Shown here: one piece after another, positions 12,640-23,610 of the stretch
How positions within the stretch are numbered: position 1 is the first letter of the stretch
Layout: the number at the start of each line of letters is the position of its first letter
Translations under genes and position numbers: made by a program
NCBI GenBank assembly: GCA_029215795.1
Contig: JARDYH010000007.1
Coordinates: 17,519,763 to 17,583,762, forward strand
Reading direction: 5' to 3'
DNA: 64,000 nucleotides
Source of the DNA: Anniella stebbinsi
Lineage: Eukaryota; Chordata; Lepidosauria; Squamata; Anniellidae
The notes under the pieces: generated by a model
What the model saw: only the letters and a program-made list of their open reading frames with translations
Database searches by the model: none
What the model was told of the DNA's origin: nothing

Positions 12640-13560
12640 CAGAAGCGTCCCTGGGATGGCTTCGCGCGTTTTTTTGGAATTGGGCCCTTCCCTCAGAGGC
12701 GGCGGCGGCGGCGGGCGGGCCATGGCCAAGCGCCCTTTCCTCCCTCGCCTCAGAAGTTGAGGCCGCTGGGTGGCGACGGCGGGCCCGGCCTGGCGGGAAT
12801 GCGACCGCCTCGACTCGCCCTTCTGACCCGTGCCGGTTGAGCCCACCCACTGGGATGAACTCGCGGCTGCGACACTGGCGGGAGGCCGCCACGGTGCTGC
12901 TGGCGGCCGGCGGCTCTTGCCGGCGGCCAGGCGGCGCCTTCGACTACGAGCTGCTGCTGCTGCGGCGGAGCCCGCGGAGCGCCTTCCTGCCCAGCGCCCA
13001 CGTCTTCCCGGGCGGCGTGGCGGACGCGGCCGACTTCTCGCCCGACTGGCTGCGGCTGCTGCCCGAGCGGCCGCGCTGCGGGCTCAGCCCCGTGCGGGCG
13101 GGCGGGCCGCGGGCACCCCTCTTCACTGACGAGCGCCCGGAGTTGGGCCCGGCGCTGCCGGGCGACGTGGCCTTCCGCATCTGCGCGATCCGAGAGACCT
13201 TCGAGGAAGCCGGCCTGCTCTTGCTAGTGCCCGACGGCGGCCCCGGCGGTGAGGCCGCCGCGGGCCCGGCCCGCTTGCTGCCCGCCGAGCGCTTGCCGCC
13301 GGCCTCCGAGCTGGCCGAGTGGCAGCGGGAGGTGCAGCGGCGGCCCGGCAGCTTCTTGCAGCTGTGCCGCCACCTGCGCTGCGTGCCCAACATTTGGGCG
13401 CTGCACGAGTGGAGCAACTGGCTGACTCCGGCGGGCCGAGCCGGGCGAGGGGGCCGGCGCTACGACACGGCTTTCTACCTCTGCTGCCTCGGGCAGGGCC
13501 CGCCGCAGGCCTCGTACGACGAGGTCGAGGTGACGGCGTGCCAGGTGAGCAGAGAAAGGG
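12640..13560. promoter_or_regulatory. NUDT19: CpG island, NUDT19 promoter and first exon
   Basis: GC and CpG content rise abruptly around 12660, with a GGC run near 12700-12716, and continue through exon 1. No TATA box is visible upstream of 12855, so this looks like a TATA-less housekeeping promoter. The exact transcription start cannot be placed. Confidence 0.8.
12855..13544 (+). CDS. NUDT19: NUDT19 coding exon 1
   Basis: This 690-nt exon is very GC-rich and encodes residues 1-230, including FPGG and the catalytic RETFEEAGL helix. It ends on a codon boundary at CAG|GTGAGC. The GC bias produces long spurious open frames on both strands. Confidence 0.95.
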
Positions 13561-16500
13561 CGTGAGGGGAAAGGGGATGGATCCGGCCGGGACGCCCTGT
13601 TCCCTAAGAACGGCCTCATGGGGAAGGGGAGGAAAGGCACACGCACCGCCAATCCTCCCTTCACACCCCGTTTCAGTCGGGGGCTTCGTTCGCCTCTATA
13701 CGAGGGAGAGCGGGATCGTGGATGTATATCCGCCTTCCCTTCCAAGGAGCTCAAGGCGGTCGAATCCATGGTATTGTTATATGTTTGGGGTCAGTATAAA
13801 TTACCTCCAGGATCCTCTTACAACTCAGTGTCTCTGAGTAAATGAGATTGAAGATTCCCTCCCCCCCACACACACACACACTGTAATTCCTAAATGTGCG
13901 AACCTTTTGTTCTGCGAGGCCTGAAGGGGTAGGAAGAAATGAATCTGGGGAAGACTGAAATCTGACACAAAAAGGAAAGCGACTTTTGTCTTGCAAAGCG
14001 ATCTGGGCAACTGAGGCTGCCTCTACAAGAGAGGTTTAATGCTCTTTGAAGTCTCATTAAAAAATTTAACTCCACACCAGCGGAGCGCAAATGGGGCGTA
14101 GAGGCGCATTATCTCTCCGATTATGCGCATTATCGAATGCGCGTTAAATCGCGAGTTTTATTTTGCTCCGTCCGTTAAAGCGCATTTTGACTGTGTGAAT
14201 ATGCGCTTATGCGCATTAACTATTTGTAAATCGCATTTTGGACATCCTTTAATGCGCTTCGCCGCCTCTCGTGCAGAGGGATTAGGCGTAAATGCGCTTC
14301 TGCGATTATGCGCATAATCGCCTAACCAGCCGCAAAAGCGAATCCTTGTAGAGGGGACCAGAGAGGAAGCAGGGTTTGCTTGGAGTTGTTGTAGGCCTGA
14401 ACACAGGGTAAATAAACCTTCCGTTAGAGAAACACCACAAGCCTCCAGTGCCCTCCTTGTAAGAAACTGAAGTTTGAGTGAGCTCTGAAGCCCCTGCAAG
14501 TCCACCCCTCCCAGGACTTGGGTGCAGGAGCATAATAGCATTCTTCCCTCACAACAACCCTGTGAGATAGATTAGGCAGCGTAGGGATTTGATATACACA
14601 AAAGAGGGCTAAAAGTTGCACCTAATTGTATTATATTAATGCTACTGCACGCAACTAATTACGGAAATGGTCAAACAGGCTTCTGTAATTATTAACATCA
14701 ATCATCACCACTGTTTATATACAGCTAAGTAATATTCAGTATCCTAAACCTATAGTAAATGCAATATATTCACAGTAATACGGTCCAGATACAAATCATA
14801 TCACTTCTTCGTAAATGGTTTGAAAAAAATATATAATCAGTAGTCATTTGTTACTTTCACTTTATATATTTCATGGGTTAGGTGTTTACAAAATAGTACC
14901 AACAATTCTCAACAACAGCTGTTTACACATAAGCTGGTGTTTACTACATGCTTCCAAAAGTTTTAAACAACAGTTAATTTCACTGCACGAACACAACATA
15001 GACACCAGTTGGCTTCACTCTCAAACAACAGTTGATTTCATTTAAGTTTTAAACAACAGTTAATTTCACTGCATGAACACAACATAGAGAACAGTTGGTT
15101 TATTTTTATTTTTCTCGTTTCGGAATCTTCAGAAATTTCTACTTGTACCGCACATTCCCCATCTAGGCAAAAGGCTTTCACGGGTAAGTATTAAATGCTG
15201 GGATCATCGTACATTGTTTCTTTTTATTTTCCAGATACCTAACTCCCGTTGAAAGACGCTTTGAACTGCTCCAGGGTGTTAGCTACTATAGGTTTAGGAT
15301 ACTGAATATTACTGTATATAAACAGTGGTGATGATTGATGTTAATAATTACAGAAGCCTGTTTGACCATTTCCGTAATTAGTTGCGTGCAGAAGCGTAGG
15401 GATTTGAACCTAGGTCTTCCTAGTCCGAGCCTCTAACCACTATACTATTATTGTACCCTGCCCTTCCTTCAAAAGGAACACGCAGCACATTACAATATCA
15501 ATAAAAGAAGTACTAATAAAACAACCATAAAATCATACTACCGCACCAACAGTATCATCCTAACCATGTCTACTCAGAAGTAAGCCTCATTGAATTCAAT
15601 GGGACTTAGTCTCAGGTAAGTGGGGCATAGGAATGCAGCCTAAAACACTTAAAATGCAGCACCATGCTGGCTCACTTGCATAGGCTCTCTTCTTTGGACT
15701 TCAGTCTTCAACATGTTTATCAATAAGTAAGTCAAAAAAAAAGAAGAGAGAAGCGGTTCTTGGAATGCTGAGATACTTTATTAATTCACGCCCAACCTGT
15801 TTCGGCCTATGTGGTATTTTTAAAAGGCCTTCTTTAGGGGGTTGATAAGATAAGTCTGCAGAAAACTCTTAACAGAATGATTGTCTTTCATGGTGTTCAC
15901 TGGCAGTTCAGACTATCATTCTGCTAAGAGTTTTTTGCAGACTTATCAACCCCCTGAAGAAGGCCTTTTAAAAATACCACATACACCAAAATGTGTTTAG
16001 TGTGAATTAATAAAGTATCTCAGCATTCTGAGAACCTCTTCTCTTTTCTTTTTTGATCTAAATGGATGCTCTCCTTTTGGTTTATCAAGAAGTAAGACCT
16101 GTGGAGTGTGCCAGGACTTATTTCTGAGGGTTGGTCAGCCAAGCATTACTTAACAGTAACTTAACAGCTTTGCTCTGAGAATGATAAGTTATTGGGCATG
16201 AGCCCTGTCTCTCATTCTGTAGAGACTACAAGGCCACTGTGGCTGGTGTTGGAATAGAACTGGGGAGATGCGAGTTCAGATACTCACTCAACCATGAAGC
16301 TCATTGGGTGGACCTTGAGCCAGTCACTACATCTCACCAAATAAACACTCGTACACCTGGCGATTTGCCCTCAAACTGGCTGTTTACTACAAACACCATC
16401 TTCGGGCACAAATTGTAGGCAGGGAAGGGTGAGTTTCACAGGAAACTGCCACAATGTCCTGATCTGTACATTTTCAGATTGCTGCTTTTGCTTCAAAATA

Positions 16501-16671
16501 AAAAATAACCAAATTAAATGCACTTTTAAAAACTGTGAACAATGTAATATGTTGCTTGGTCCTCAGCTTAGCCTAGTGCACAGGACTGTTTGAGTTTTAA
16601 TCAGTTTTATGTATTTTATCATGTTGTTGTTCCCCGCCTCGATCCAGACGGAGAGGCGGGTAAGAAATAAA

Positions 16672-16712
<41 letters not shown>

Positions 16713-19700
16713 GCCTTGAGATCCTTGGGGGAAAGGTGGGATATGAATTAAATAAGGCCAAACTTAGAGAACAATACTAAGACCTTTTAAATTCAGTGGG
16801 GCTTGCTTCCTATTACATTTGGTTGGAATTGCATTATTTGCCTCAGGATCTCTTTTGAGAGAACTCTATGGTCGCGTTCAGATGACACTTTAAGCAATGG
16901 AGGGGGGAATAGGCAACTCACAGTACATTATGTTGCCGGTACTCCCCAGACAACATGTTGCCCCGCCACCCCGTCAAACGGCTGAATCTCCTGTTGTCCT
17001 TCCAGCCGGCCATTGCTCTGTCTTTCCTCCTCCCAATGGCTATCCCATCAGCCATTGCAAGTTCTGCCTGCTGTAGAGGAGTGGCTGGGGCACTTTCGGC
17101 CGCTCCTGCCAAAGGACTCTGGGCTTCTGAAATAGCGCATTCAACACGTGAAATTAAGCAACGGAGCCTGCCCCGTGACACAATAAGCAGTGTGTCTCCA
17201 GATAAGCAACAGAGCAGCCCGTAATTTGAGAAAATAGCGCACCATCAGTTGTCCGCTTCCCACCAGACGACACAATAAGCAATGCAACGGATGATTGCAT
17301 AATTAATCAACTGTTGCTTATCATGTTGTCCGAACTCAGCCTATGAGCATGTACAAAGTGCTGTTATCTCTCCTCTGGATAATCCAACTACATTGAGGCT
17401 ACAGTCCTATAGACACTTAGGAATGAGTTGCATTGAATTCAGGGAATTGCTCCTGAATAGACACAAATGGGATTGCGCTATGAAAATACTTGCAAAAGTT
17501 ATCACTTTAGATGAGTCAGGGACGTGAGCCAAGCCGTAAACTCCCAGACAAAGCAAAACAAAAAACAAAACCTGAAATGTAATTATTATTAAAGTATATT
17601 TATATACCACTGTTCTACAGTAAACTCCCCACAGCTTCCCACAGCATTGAATTGTTTGACTTTTACTCTGCTGTTCTACCAAAAATGACACTCAAGGCCA
17701 TTGTGAAGCTTTAAAGATCAATGCCAGCTTTTTGAATTGGACCCAAAACAGATTGGAAACCAGTGTAGCTGACCAAACACTGGGGTCACACAGTCACATT
17801 GACCAGTCCCAGTTAGTAGTGTAGTAGCTCTCTTTTGAACTAACTGAAGTTCAAATCTTCAAAGGTAGACCTACGTACAGTGCATTGTAGTAATCCAACC
17901 AGGAGGTTACTGGAGCATTGATAACTGTTGCCATGCTATCTCTGCAGGTAAGGTTGCAGCTGGTATATCAGCCTAAACTGAAAAATGCACTTCTAGCTAC
18001 TGAGGCCGCCTGTGCTCCAGTGACAACGATGCATCCAGGAGCATCTCCACCCTGTGCATTTGATCTTTCAGCGCAAACCCCTTCAGAACAAGTTGCACAG
18101 TACTCAGCTGGTCAGACAAACCACTTCCTAACAATACTTCTGTCTCATCTGGATTGAGCTTCAACGTATTGGCTCTCATTCAGTATGTTACCCTGCTCTT
18201 TTTCAGTGGTCATCGCCCTCAGAAGCTCTTGAACTCTTTAAGTCTAAAGACATCTGGATAGCACCGCCTCAGTTTTATGAGTTATGCAGACTCTGCAATT
18301 TCTCATCACTTCATGATCTGCATAAGTTTGGCTTTGAACGAGCTTCAGAAGGATGTGAACGTTGGCTGCCTGTTCTTTTGGTTGCTCCAGATGGCCACAT
18401 GCAACTTTTACCAGGTAGATGAAAATGGGTTTTTGGAGTGTTATTTAAATTGTGATAACTTTGTTTTCTTCGGAAGGCATTGTCACCTGCCATGTTCCAG
18501 TGCAATGTTATTAGCATAGTGTTTTGAAGAAAGTTTCTATGCTTTATTTTACAGTTTCCCAGTGAATTGTGATTATTCTGAATTGCCTGGAATTAGCCAC
18601 TCTTATTTATTTGTTACATTTATATCCTGCCTTTCCTCCAATGAGTCCAAGGCAGCATACATAGTACTCCTTTTTTCCATTTTATCTTCACAATGACCAT
18701 GTGAGGTAGGTTGAAGGTTAATGAATGGCCCAAAGCCATCATAGCCAAGTGGGGGACTAAAATCCAAGTCTCCAGAGTCCTAGTCCAAAACTCTAACCAC
18801 TACACCACACTGGCTCTCTGTAGCCCTAATCCATTTTTGCGTTGAATTAGTTTTCCATCAAATGCTTGCTTTAACACAGCTGCAGTTGTTTCTTCTTGAA
18901 AGGTGTTATGAACAGTTTAGTGCAATCCGATGCATTTTATTTTAGGAGTTCCATTGTGTTTCGTGAGACTTAAGTGTGCATGGGATTGCAGCCTTACAGC
19001 ACTGTTCTATGCATGTTTTCTCAAAAGTAACCCTGACTAAGTTCAACGGTACTTACTTCCTAGTAAGTGAACTTAGGTTTGCAACCTAAAATATTATCTA
19101 CAACGATTCTGAAACCAATGCGCTTCTTTCATTTGGTGATATCAGTGTTGTCTGACGTCACTAAGAGGGCTACTTGTTACTGGAATATTAATTTTCTTTT
19201 TTATATTTTTGCCCTTTAAAAAGTAAAATGTTATCAGAACACTCTGTTATAATGTTGAAACCCAGACAGTGACACAATGCCTTTGCATTACCCAATGAAG
19301 TGGGCAATGTAGCTTTTCCTATCCATTTTAATTCTACACTCTGCTTCCTCCCCCAGCTGTAGAAGCTGAGCTCCTGGTTTTCTTGTTTTTGTTTTTTAAA
19401 AAATATGTATATCCTGCCTTCCTTCCACGATGGACCTCAAGGTGGCGTATGTGGAGTTCGTAGGCACTCTCTCTTTCAGCCACTAACTGGTTCCAGACCT
19501 TAGGCCCCCTCCACAAGAATGCGCCTTTGCGCCTGGTTCCGCGATTATGCGCATTATCGCGGAGGCGCATTTACTCACAATCCCTCTGCACGGGAGGCGG
19601 CGAGAAGCGGCGAAGCGCATTAAAAGATGCCCAAAAAGCGCTTTCCAGGTAGTTAATGCGCATAATCGCTTGTTCACACAGCGAAAATGCGCTTTAACGG

Positions 19701-20899
19701 CCGGAGCAAAATAAAAGTCGCTATTTAACGCGCGTTCGAAAATGCGCATTATCGGGGAGATAACGCGCCTGTACGCCCGTTTTGCGCTCCGCTCGTGTGT
19801 AGGTAAAATTTATAATGAGCCTTCAAGGCTCATTAAACGCCCCGTGTGGAGGAGGCCTTAGCTTCAGCAGTGCTGCTGCATCATTTACCTTCAGACCATG
19901 CCACATAGCTGCAAGAGAAACACACAAACAAAAAGAAACCGGGGGAGGAGGGACGATTGGAAGAAGGTACAACTGCCTCATCTGTTTTATTTGGGAATTT
20001 AAAGGAATGAATCTTTAAATTCGAGGTTGCAATTGACAACCATGAAACAAGGAGCCCATCTTCCAGTTTTGGTTCAGCAATTTTTCCTGTGTGACCATGA
20101 ATGTAACTCTGTCTTGCAGATGTTTATCAAAATTCATTTTTGCATATAGTTGCATTTATTTCAGTGATGGTTGTCACGTTACAACTAAGCGACTGCCCTG
20201 TTCAAACCATAGTATGCCATGGCAATCCTTAGGCTCGCACATCCCCTCCCCCCGGCATGTGCAGTAGGAGGCAGTTTAAATCTAACATGAAACTTCTTTC
20301 TTTAAATACACAATCAGAAAACTTTAAACGTCTTCCCTGGCACACTGTGGGAGAGCATGTGGGCAGTGCCTCTGAACTGAGCCTATATGTATTTGTACCT
20401 TGGAACCTAAAGATTTTATTTCCCCATCTATGAATAAATATTTTGTAATAAAATCCTTTGCAAGGAGGCCCTCTTTATTGGTGCATTGGAATTCTTTAAT
20501 ACTTGCACTCTTGTATGCTGAGAGAGAGCCTCTGTGAAAAATGCTGTCATAAAACTAGTTTTAAATCTTAGCAAGCTATCACCCTGCTATTTTATTGCAA
20601 AATCGCTATAGGTAGGTATTGCATATGATATATAAAGTGTAATCCTTTTCTTTCTTGTTTTAGGTGATGAACTGTATCCAGAAGATCCCGACATTACAGG
20701 AGACAGAAAGCCAACATTGACGACAGATAAAAGGATTGAAGATCTAATGAAAGAGGCCAATAGTCTTCACCGGATAGTGACACAAGACCTTCATAACGTT
20801 ACTGTCCATGTGAATATTCAACCCAAATATAAACACAACAACCCATTAAAGATGGACTCTAAATTGGGAAATAATGAAGATTGCAATAGCAGATTATAA
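12855..20899 (+). CDS. NUDT19: NUDT19: peroxisomal Nudix hydrolase (CoA diphosphatase), 3 coding exons
   Basis: Coding exons are 12855-13544, 18207-18414 and 20664-20899; joined they give 377 codons plus stop, close to the usual family length of about 375. The family hydrolyses CoA and acyl-CoA to 3',5'-ADP and (acyl)phosphopantetheine in peroxisomes. Seen here: HVFPGG at residues 49-54, then about 58 residues on the Nudix helix RETFEEAGL (113-121) with Glu117/Glu118 for metal binding. The split between FPGG and RExxEExG is characteristic of this family. The protein ends in SRL, a type 1 peroxisomal targeting signal. I chose the ATG at 12855; GTG and TTG codons upstream (12830, 12837) are not credible starts. 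The gene is followed on the same strand by TDRD12, as in mammals. Identification is by residue-level similarity I recognise, not by search. Confidence 0.95.
14016..14358 (+). mobile_element. CpG-rich 5-bp-TSD element, copy 2
   Basis: Ends are GCTGCCTCTACAAG and CTTGTAGAGGGGAC; the flanks CTGAG and CAGAG differ at one base. The interior contains the palindrome GATTATGCGCATAATC. Confidence 0.78.
14535..15455 (-). repeat. tRNA-headed SINE (minus), split by insertion
   Basis: Right part, read on the minus strand: TAGTGGTTAGAGGCTCGG (A-box-like) and GGTTCAAATCC (B box). Left part (14535-14578) contains CTCACAACAACCCTGTGAG, the usual SINE body. The two are separated by the 801-bp insertion. Confidence 0.65.
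14593..15393. mobile_element. 801-bp inverted-repeat insertion inside a SINE, 14-bp duplication
   Basis: GCGTAGGGATTTGA occurs at 14579-14592 and 15394-15407. Arms at 14645-14757 and 15284-15391 are near-perfect reverse complements (over 100 bp). The interior contains an 86-bp period repeat (AAACAACAGTTAATTTCACT at about 14965 and 15051). No ORF was found. Confidence 0.75.
15563..15650 (+). repeat. Dispersed palindromic-core repeat (CTCAGAAGTAAG family)
   Basis: TACTCAGAAGTAAGCC, then ATTGAATTCAAT, then GGGACTTAGTCTCAGGTAAG. Diverged copies lie near 513, 2172, 3452, 7617, 9940, 11745, 18994, 21341, 22567, 26186 and 35792. The wide divergence suggests an old family. Confidence 0.6.
15734..16053. 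mobile_element. Foldback element, about 320 bp
   Basis: The left arm (15734-15882) and right arm (15911-16053) are reverse complements with scattered mismatches. The loop is about 30 bp. It carries CCAACCTGTTTCGGCC on the left arm. No coding capacity. Confidence 0.75.
16610..16715 (+). mobile_element. LINE 3' tail fragment with ATT microsatellite
   Basis: CCCGCCTCGATCCAGACGG and GAGGCGGGTAAGAAATAAAT followed by an (ATT)n run at 16675-16712. Confidence 0.55.
16875..17336. mobile_element. Foldback/MITE-like element
   Basis: Begins GTTCAGATGACACTTTAAGCAA and ends in its approximate complement, with further internal repeats of the ACAATAAGCA type around 17180 and 17270. The superfamily is not identifiable. 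Confidence 0.55.
17700..18181 (-). mobile_element. L2/CR1-like LINE fragment, antisense
   Basis: The minus-strand translation includes MRANTLKLNPDETEVLLG, the motif typical of the RT C-terminal part of L2/CR1-group LINEs. It ends about 25 bp before NUDT19 exon 2. Confidence 0.75.
18207..18414 (+). CDS. NUDT19: NUDT19 coding exon 2
   Basis: The acceptor is CTCTTTTTCAG|TGG. The exon encodes a WSSPSEALELF...HKFGFERASEG segment and ends with phase 1 at CCAG|GTAGAT. A LINE fragment on the opposite strand ends about 25 bp upstream of the acceptor. Confidence 0.95.
18600..18825 (-). repeat. LINE tail plus SINE head, antisense
   Basis: The complement of 18775-18825 gives AGTGTGGTGTAGTGGTTAGA, the same SINE head, preceded on the plus strand by a CTGCCTTTCCTCC LINE/SINE tail. 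Confidence 0.5.
19504..19856 (-). mobile_element. CpG-rich 5-bp-TSD element, copy 3
   Basis: Flanked by CTTAG on both sides (19499-19503 and 19857-19861). Ends are GCCCCCTCCACAAG and GTGTGGAGGAGGC. It lies in NUDT19 intron 2. Confidence 0.82.
20664..20899 (+). CDS. NUDT19: NUDT19 coding exon 3 (C-terminus, PTS1)
   Basis: The acceptor is CTTGTTTTAG|GTGATG. The exon encodes the family's C-terminal HRIVT...IHV-type region and QPKYKH, then ends in SRL and TAA at 20897-20899. SRL fits the PTS1 consensus (S/A/C)(K/R/H)L. Confidence 0.95.
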
Positions 20900-21520
20900 T
20901 ATTATTTTTGATACTGGCACCTAAAATAATTTACATTTTTTAAAAATACATAGACCAATTTATATGACAGTTTCTAAGTAGACTGCTCTGGAAAGTTCAA
21001 ACTTTGCTAAACAAAATGTATTTCAAGAGCAGCAAGGATTAATATATTCTTGTGCAATTTTGTCTACATACCTCAAGCCTAATGTAAATTATGTAAACTT
21101 CAGTCTGTGTGCCTCTGTAATCTCTCCAAATTTTGTGCAAATGTGCCAATTCTGGAGTGGACATCTGTCTACTAAGAACTTGACCTTAATCTACACATTT
21201 ATAGATTTAGGTCACTGAAGAGCCAGTGGGGCAATATTTGGCCATGGTCAGCCTAGGTCATTTGTCCATAATGGGATGAACTGAGTATCAATATAGTTCA
21301 ATACTTTGAACTATCCCACTTTTCGTATTAAAAATGTAGAAACTCGTTTACTCAGAAGCAAACCTCACCGTATTCAGTGGGATTTACTTCAAAATGACTG
21401 TGCTCAGGATCACATGCATACAAGCCCCGTAATTTCAATTGATTATTACTAACTATACTCAGAAGTTCTATTTATGGTAGGCACTTTTCTCGACACACTA
21501 ACTTGTAAATGTTGTCTGGC

Positions 21521-21595
21521 AGCCTATCTACACTACTGCTTTAAAACGGTTTTAAACCGTTATAAACCGTTTTAAAGCAGTAGTGTAGATAGGCT
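21521..21595. repeat. 75-bp near-perfect hairpin
   Basis: 29-nt arms (21521-21549 and 21567-21595) match perfectly, with a 17-nt loop that is itself partly palindromic. Starts AGCCTATCTACACTACTGC. Could be a tiny MITE or a structured RNA; nothing decides this. Confidence 0.85.
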
Positions 21596-21640
21596 CTAAC
21601 TGTAATTGGATAAATTTCATTGTATGCTTGGATTCCAGTT

Positions 21641-21732
21641 CTTATGCATGTTTAGACAGAAAAAAGTCCAGCAACATGCTGGCTGGAGGATACTGGGAGT
21701 TGCTGGACTTCTTTCTGTCCAAACATGCATAG
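21641..21732. repeat. Short foldback repeat (TGTTTAGACAGAAAAA family)
   Basis: CTTATGCATGTTTAGACAG pairs with CTGTCCAAACATGCATAGG, around a TGCTGG centre. Confidence 0.7.
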
Positions 21733-22671
21733 GGTTATGCTCTAAATTAGCCCTGTAGACTGAGTTTAATTCATTCTTGAGTTTCTGTTTAAAATAAATA
21801 TTTATTTTCAGCAACTTTGCTTTAATTTGCTGCTATTGTCATTGGTAAGATATACTAAGTCAAATTAAGAATAGCTACTGAATAATGGTGCATGCCAGGA
21901 GTTTGCTGGAATTTTATTTTTAAAAACTCAACACATTAAACGATGAAATCTAAACCATTTTTTTTATTTCTGAAGTGTCCAAACTGGAGCTTAACTGCCT
22001 AGGATCGCAGCTTTAAGGTCTTCAAGGGGCGGGTGGTTAGGATAGGCTACCTGTATAAACTGCCAAAAAACTTCATCTGTTGAATGTCTGCTTGTCACAT
22101 TAAAAGACACAGAGTCCTATCGGAAATAACAGCCAAACTATAAGTATGCACACAATAAAGTAGGATGGAATCTGCTCTCCTGAACAGTATGACTCAGTGA
22201 TTAAATGAGGATTAAAACAGATAAAAAATCATCTTGATTCCAGAAGGTTAGCTGTTTATTTAGTAACGAACAGACGCAGCTTCTCAATGATTGGAATGGC
22301 CCTTAGTTTGATACACCAAAGCCTTCAATCAAATTTATGCAGCTGTCAGGGTTGGACACATTGTGCCTGCCCAGTATGAGTGAAGCCATGCCCAGTGGCA
22401 CCCCAGGCACAACCCCTGTGAAGATATACCTCTACAACCCCCTGAAGTGAGAAGGTTCTTTAAATCGGGCCTAAGGCTCCAATCCTATGGAAACACTCAG
22501 CAAATAAGTTGAAATTACTTACTCCTGAGTAAATATGGAAAAGATTGAGCAGCAAGTCTGTAATCTTATAAACATTTATTCAAGTGTTTCATTGAAATCA
22601 GCAGTATTTACTTCTGAGTAAACATTAGGCAGCATGTGGCCCCTCTAAATGGCTTGAAAGGGGAGGCAGAG

Positions 22672-23006
22672 GTCCCCTCCACAAGGATTCGCTTTTGCGC
22701 CTGGTTAGGCGATTATGCGCATAATCGCAGAAGCGCATTTACGCCTAATCCCTCTGCACGAGAGGCGGCGAAGCGCATTAACAGATGTCCAAAATGCGCT
22801 TTACAAGTAGTTAATGCGCATTTTCACACAGTCAAAATGTGCTTTAACGGACGAAGCAAAATAAAACTCGCGATTTAGCGCGCATTCAATAATGCGCATA
22901 ATCGGGGAGATAACGCGCCTCTACACCCGATTTGCGCTCCGTTCTTGTAGAGGTAATTTTTTAAATGCGCCTTGAAAGAGCTTTAAATGCCTCTTGTAGA
23001 GGCACC
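22672..23006 (-). mobile_element. CpG-rich 5-bp-TSD element, copy 4
   Basis: Same ends as the other copies (GTCCCCTCCACAAGG, CTTGTAGAGGCAC). The flanks CAGAG and CAGAA are an imperfect duplication. It lies between the two genes. Confidence 0.78.
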
Positions 23007-23149
23007 CAGAATGGGGTCAGGCTGAAGTGGTTCCTTTTTGGGGCCGATTTCCTCTCCCCAGTGCTCAGCTAAGAGAGGCTACACATGCTCAGCAAAACCC
23101 ACATAGAGACAAGAGGGTTGGATCTAATTTTAGTCATGCTTAGAGTTGG

Positions 23150-23274
23150 CCAGCCTTGTCCAACCTGGGCACTCCAGATGCCATGGACTACAAATTCTGC
23201 AATCCCCCAGCCAAGCGGGATTGTGGGAGTTGTAGTCCAAGGTATCTGGAGAGCTACAGGTTGGACAAGGCTGG
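23150..23274. repeat. Foldback repeat (CCTTGTCCAACCTG family)
   Basis: The ends CCAGCCTTGTCCAACCTG and CAGGTTGGACAAGGCTGG are perfect complements. The middle TTGTAGTCCA is also paired. Confidence 0.75.
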
Positions 23275-23379
23275 AGCAAACCCAGACTGTTAGTTATGGC
23301 TTAATCCACTGAAATCAATGGGTTCAGTAAATCATCACTAACTGTACTGGTCTGCTCCAGCTCTGCCCAATCTGGGACC

Positions 23380-23610
23380 CTCTGGATATCTTGAACTACA
23401 ACTCCCATAATCCCATGAACTCAGTGGGTTTACACACTAGCCCAGATGCCTTGGACTACAATGGCTTTACACTCTACCTCCTCCAGATGCCTTTAGACTC
23501 AAGCTCCCACAATCCCATGAAATCAATGGGTTTACACACTAGCCCAGATGCCTTGGACTCCAGCGCACACAATTCCATGAAATCCATGGGTTTGCACAGT
23601 CTCTTTTCAA
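23380..23610 (+). repeat. Three-unit degenerate tandem repeat upstream of TDRD12 promoter
   Basis: The unit CCCATGAA...GGGTTTACACACTAGCCCAGATGCC recurs at about 23412, 23512 and 23571. It probably arose by expansion of a foldback-repeat fragment. It abuts the CpG island. Confidence 0.7.

Larger units (their letters stand above)
13545..18206 (+). other. NUDT19 intron 1, filled with repeats
   Basis: This 4.66-kb intron holds a CpG-rich 5-bp-TSD element (14016-14358), a SINE split by an inverted-repeat insertion (14593-15393), a foldback element (15734-16053), a LINE 3' tail with an ATT microsatellite, another foldback element (16875-17336) and an antisense LINE fragment (about 17700-18181). 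I see no additional exon. Confidence 0.8.
20900..22671 (+). other. NUDT19 3' UTR and start of NUDT19-TDRD12 spacer
   Basis: No ORF of interest. Candidate poly(A) signals are ATTAAA at 21328-21333 and AATAAA at 21793-21798; neither can be confirmed. The stretch also holds a 75-bp near-perfect hairpin (21521-21595) and a short foldback element (21641-21732). Confidence 0.5.

Noticed and set aside
12944..13769. Long minus-strand and alternate-frame ORFs over NUDT19 exon 1
   Set aside because: Shadow frames caused by very high GC content; no recognisable protein features.
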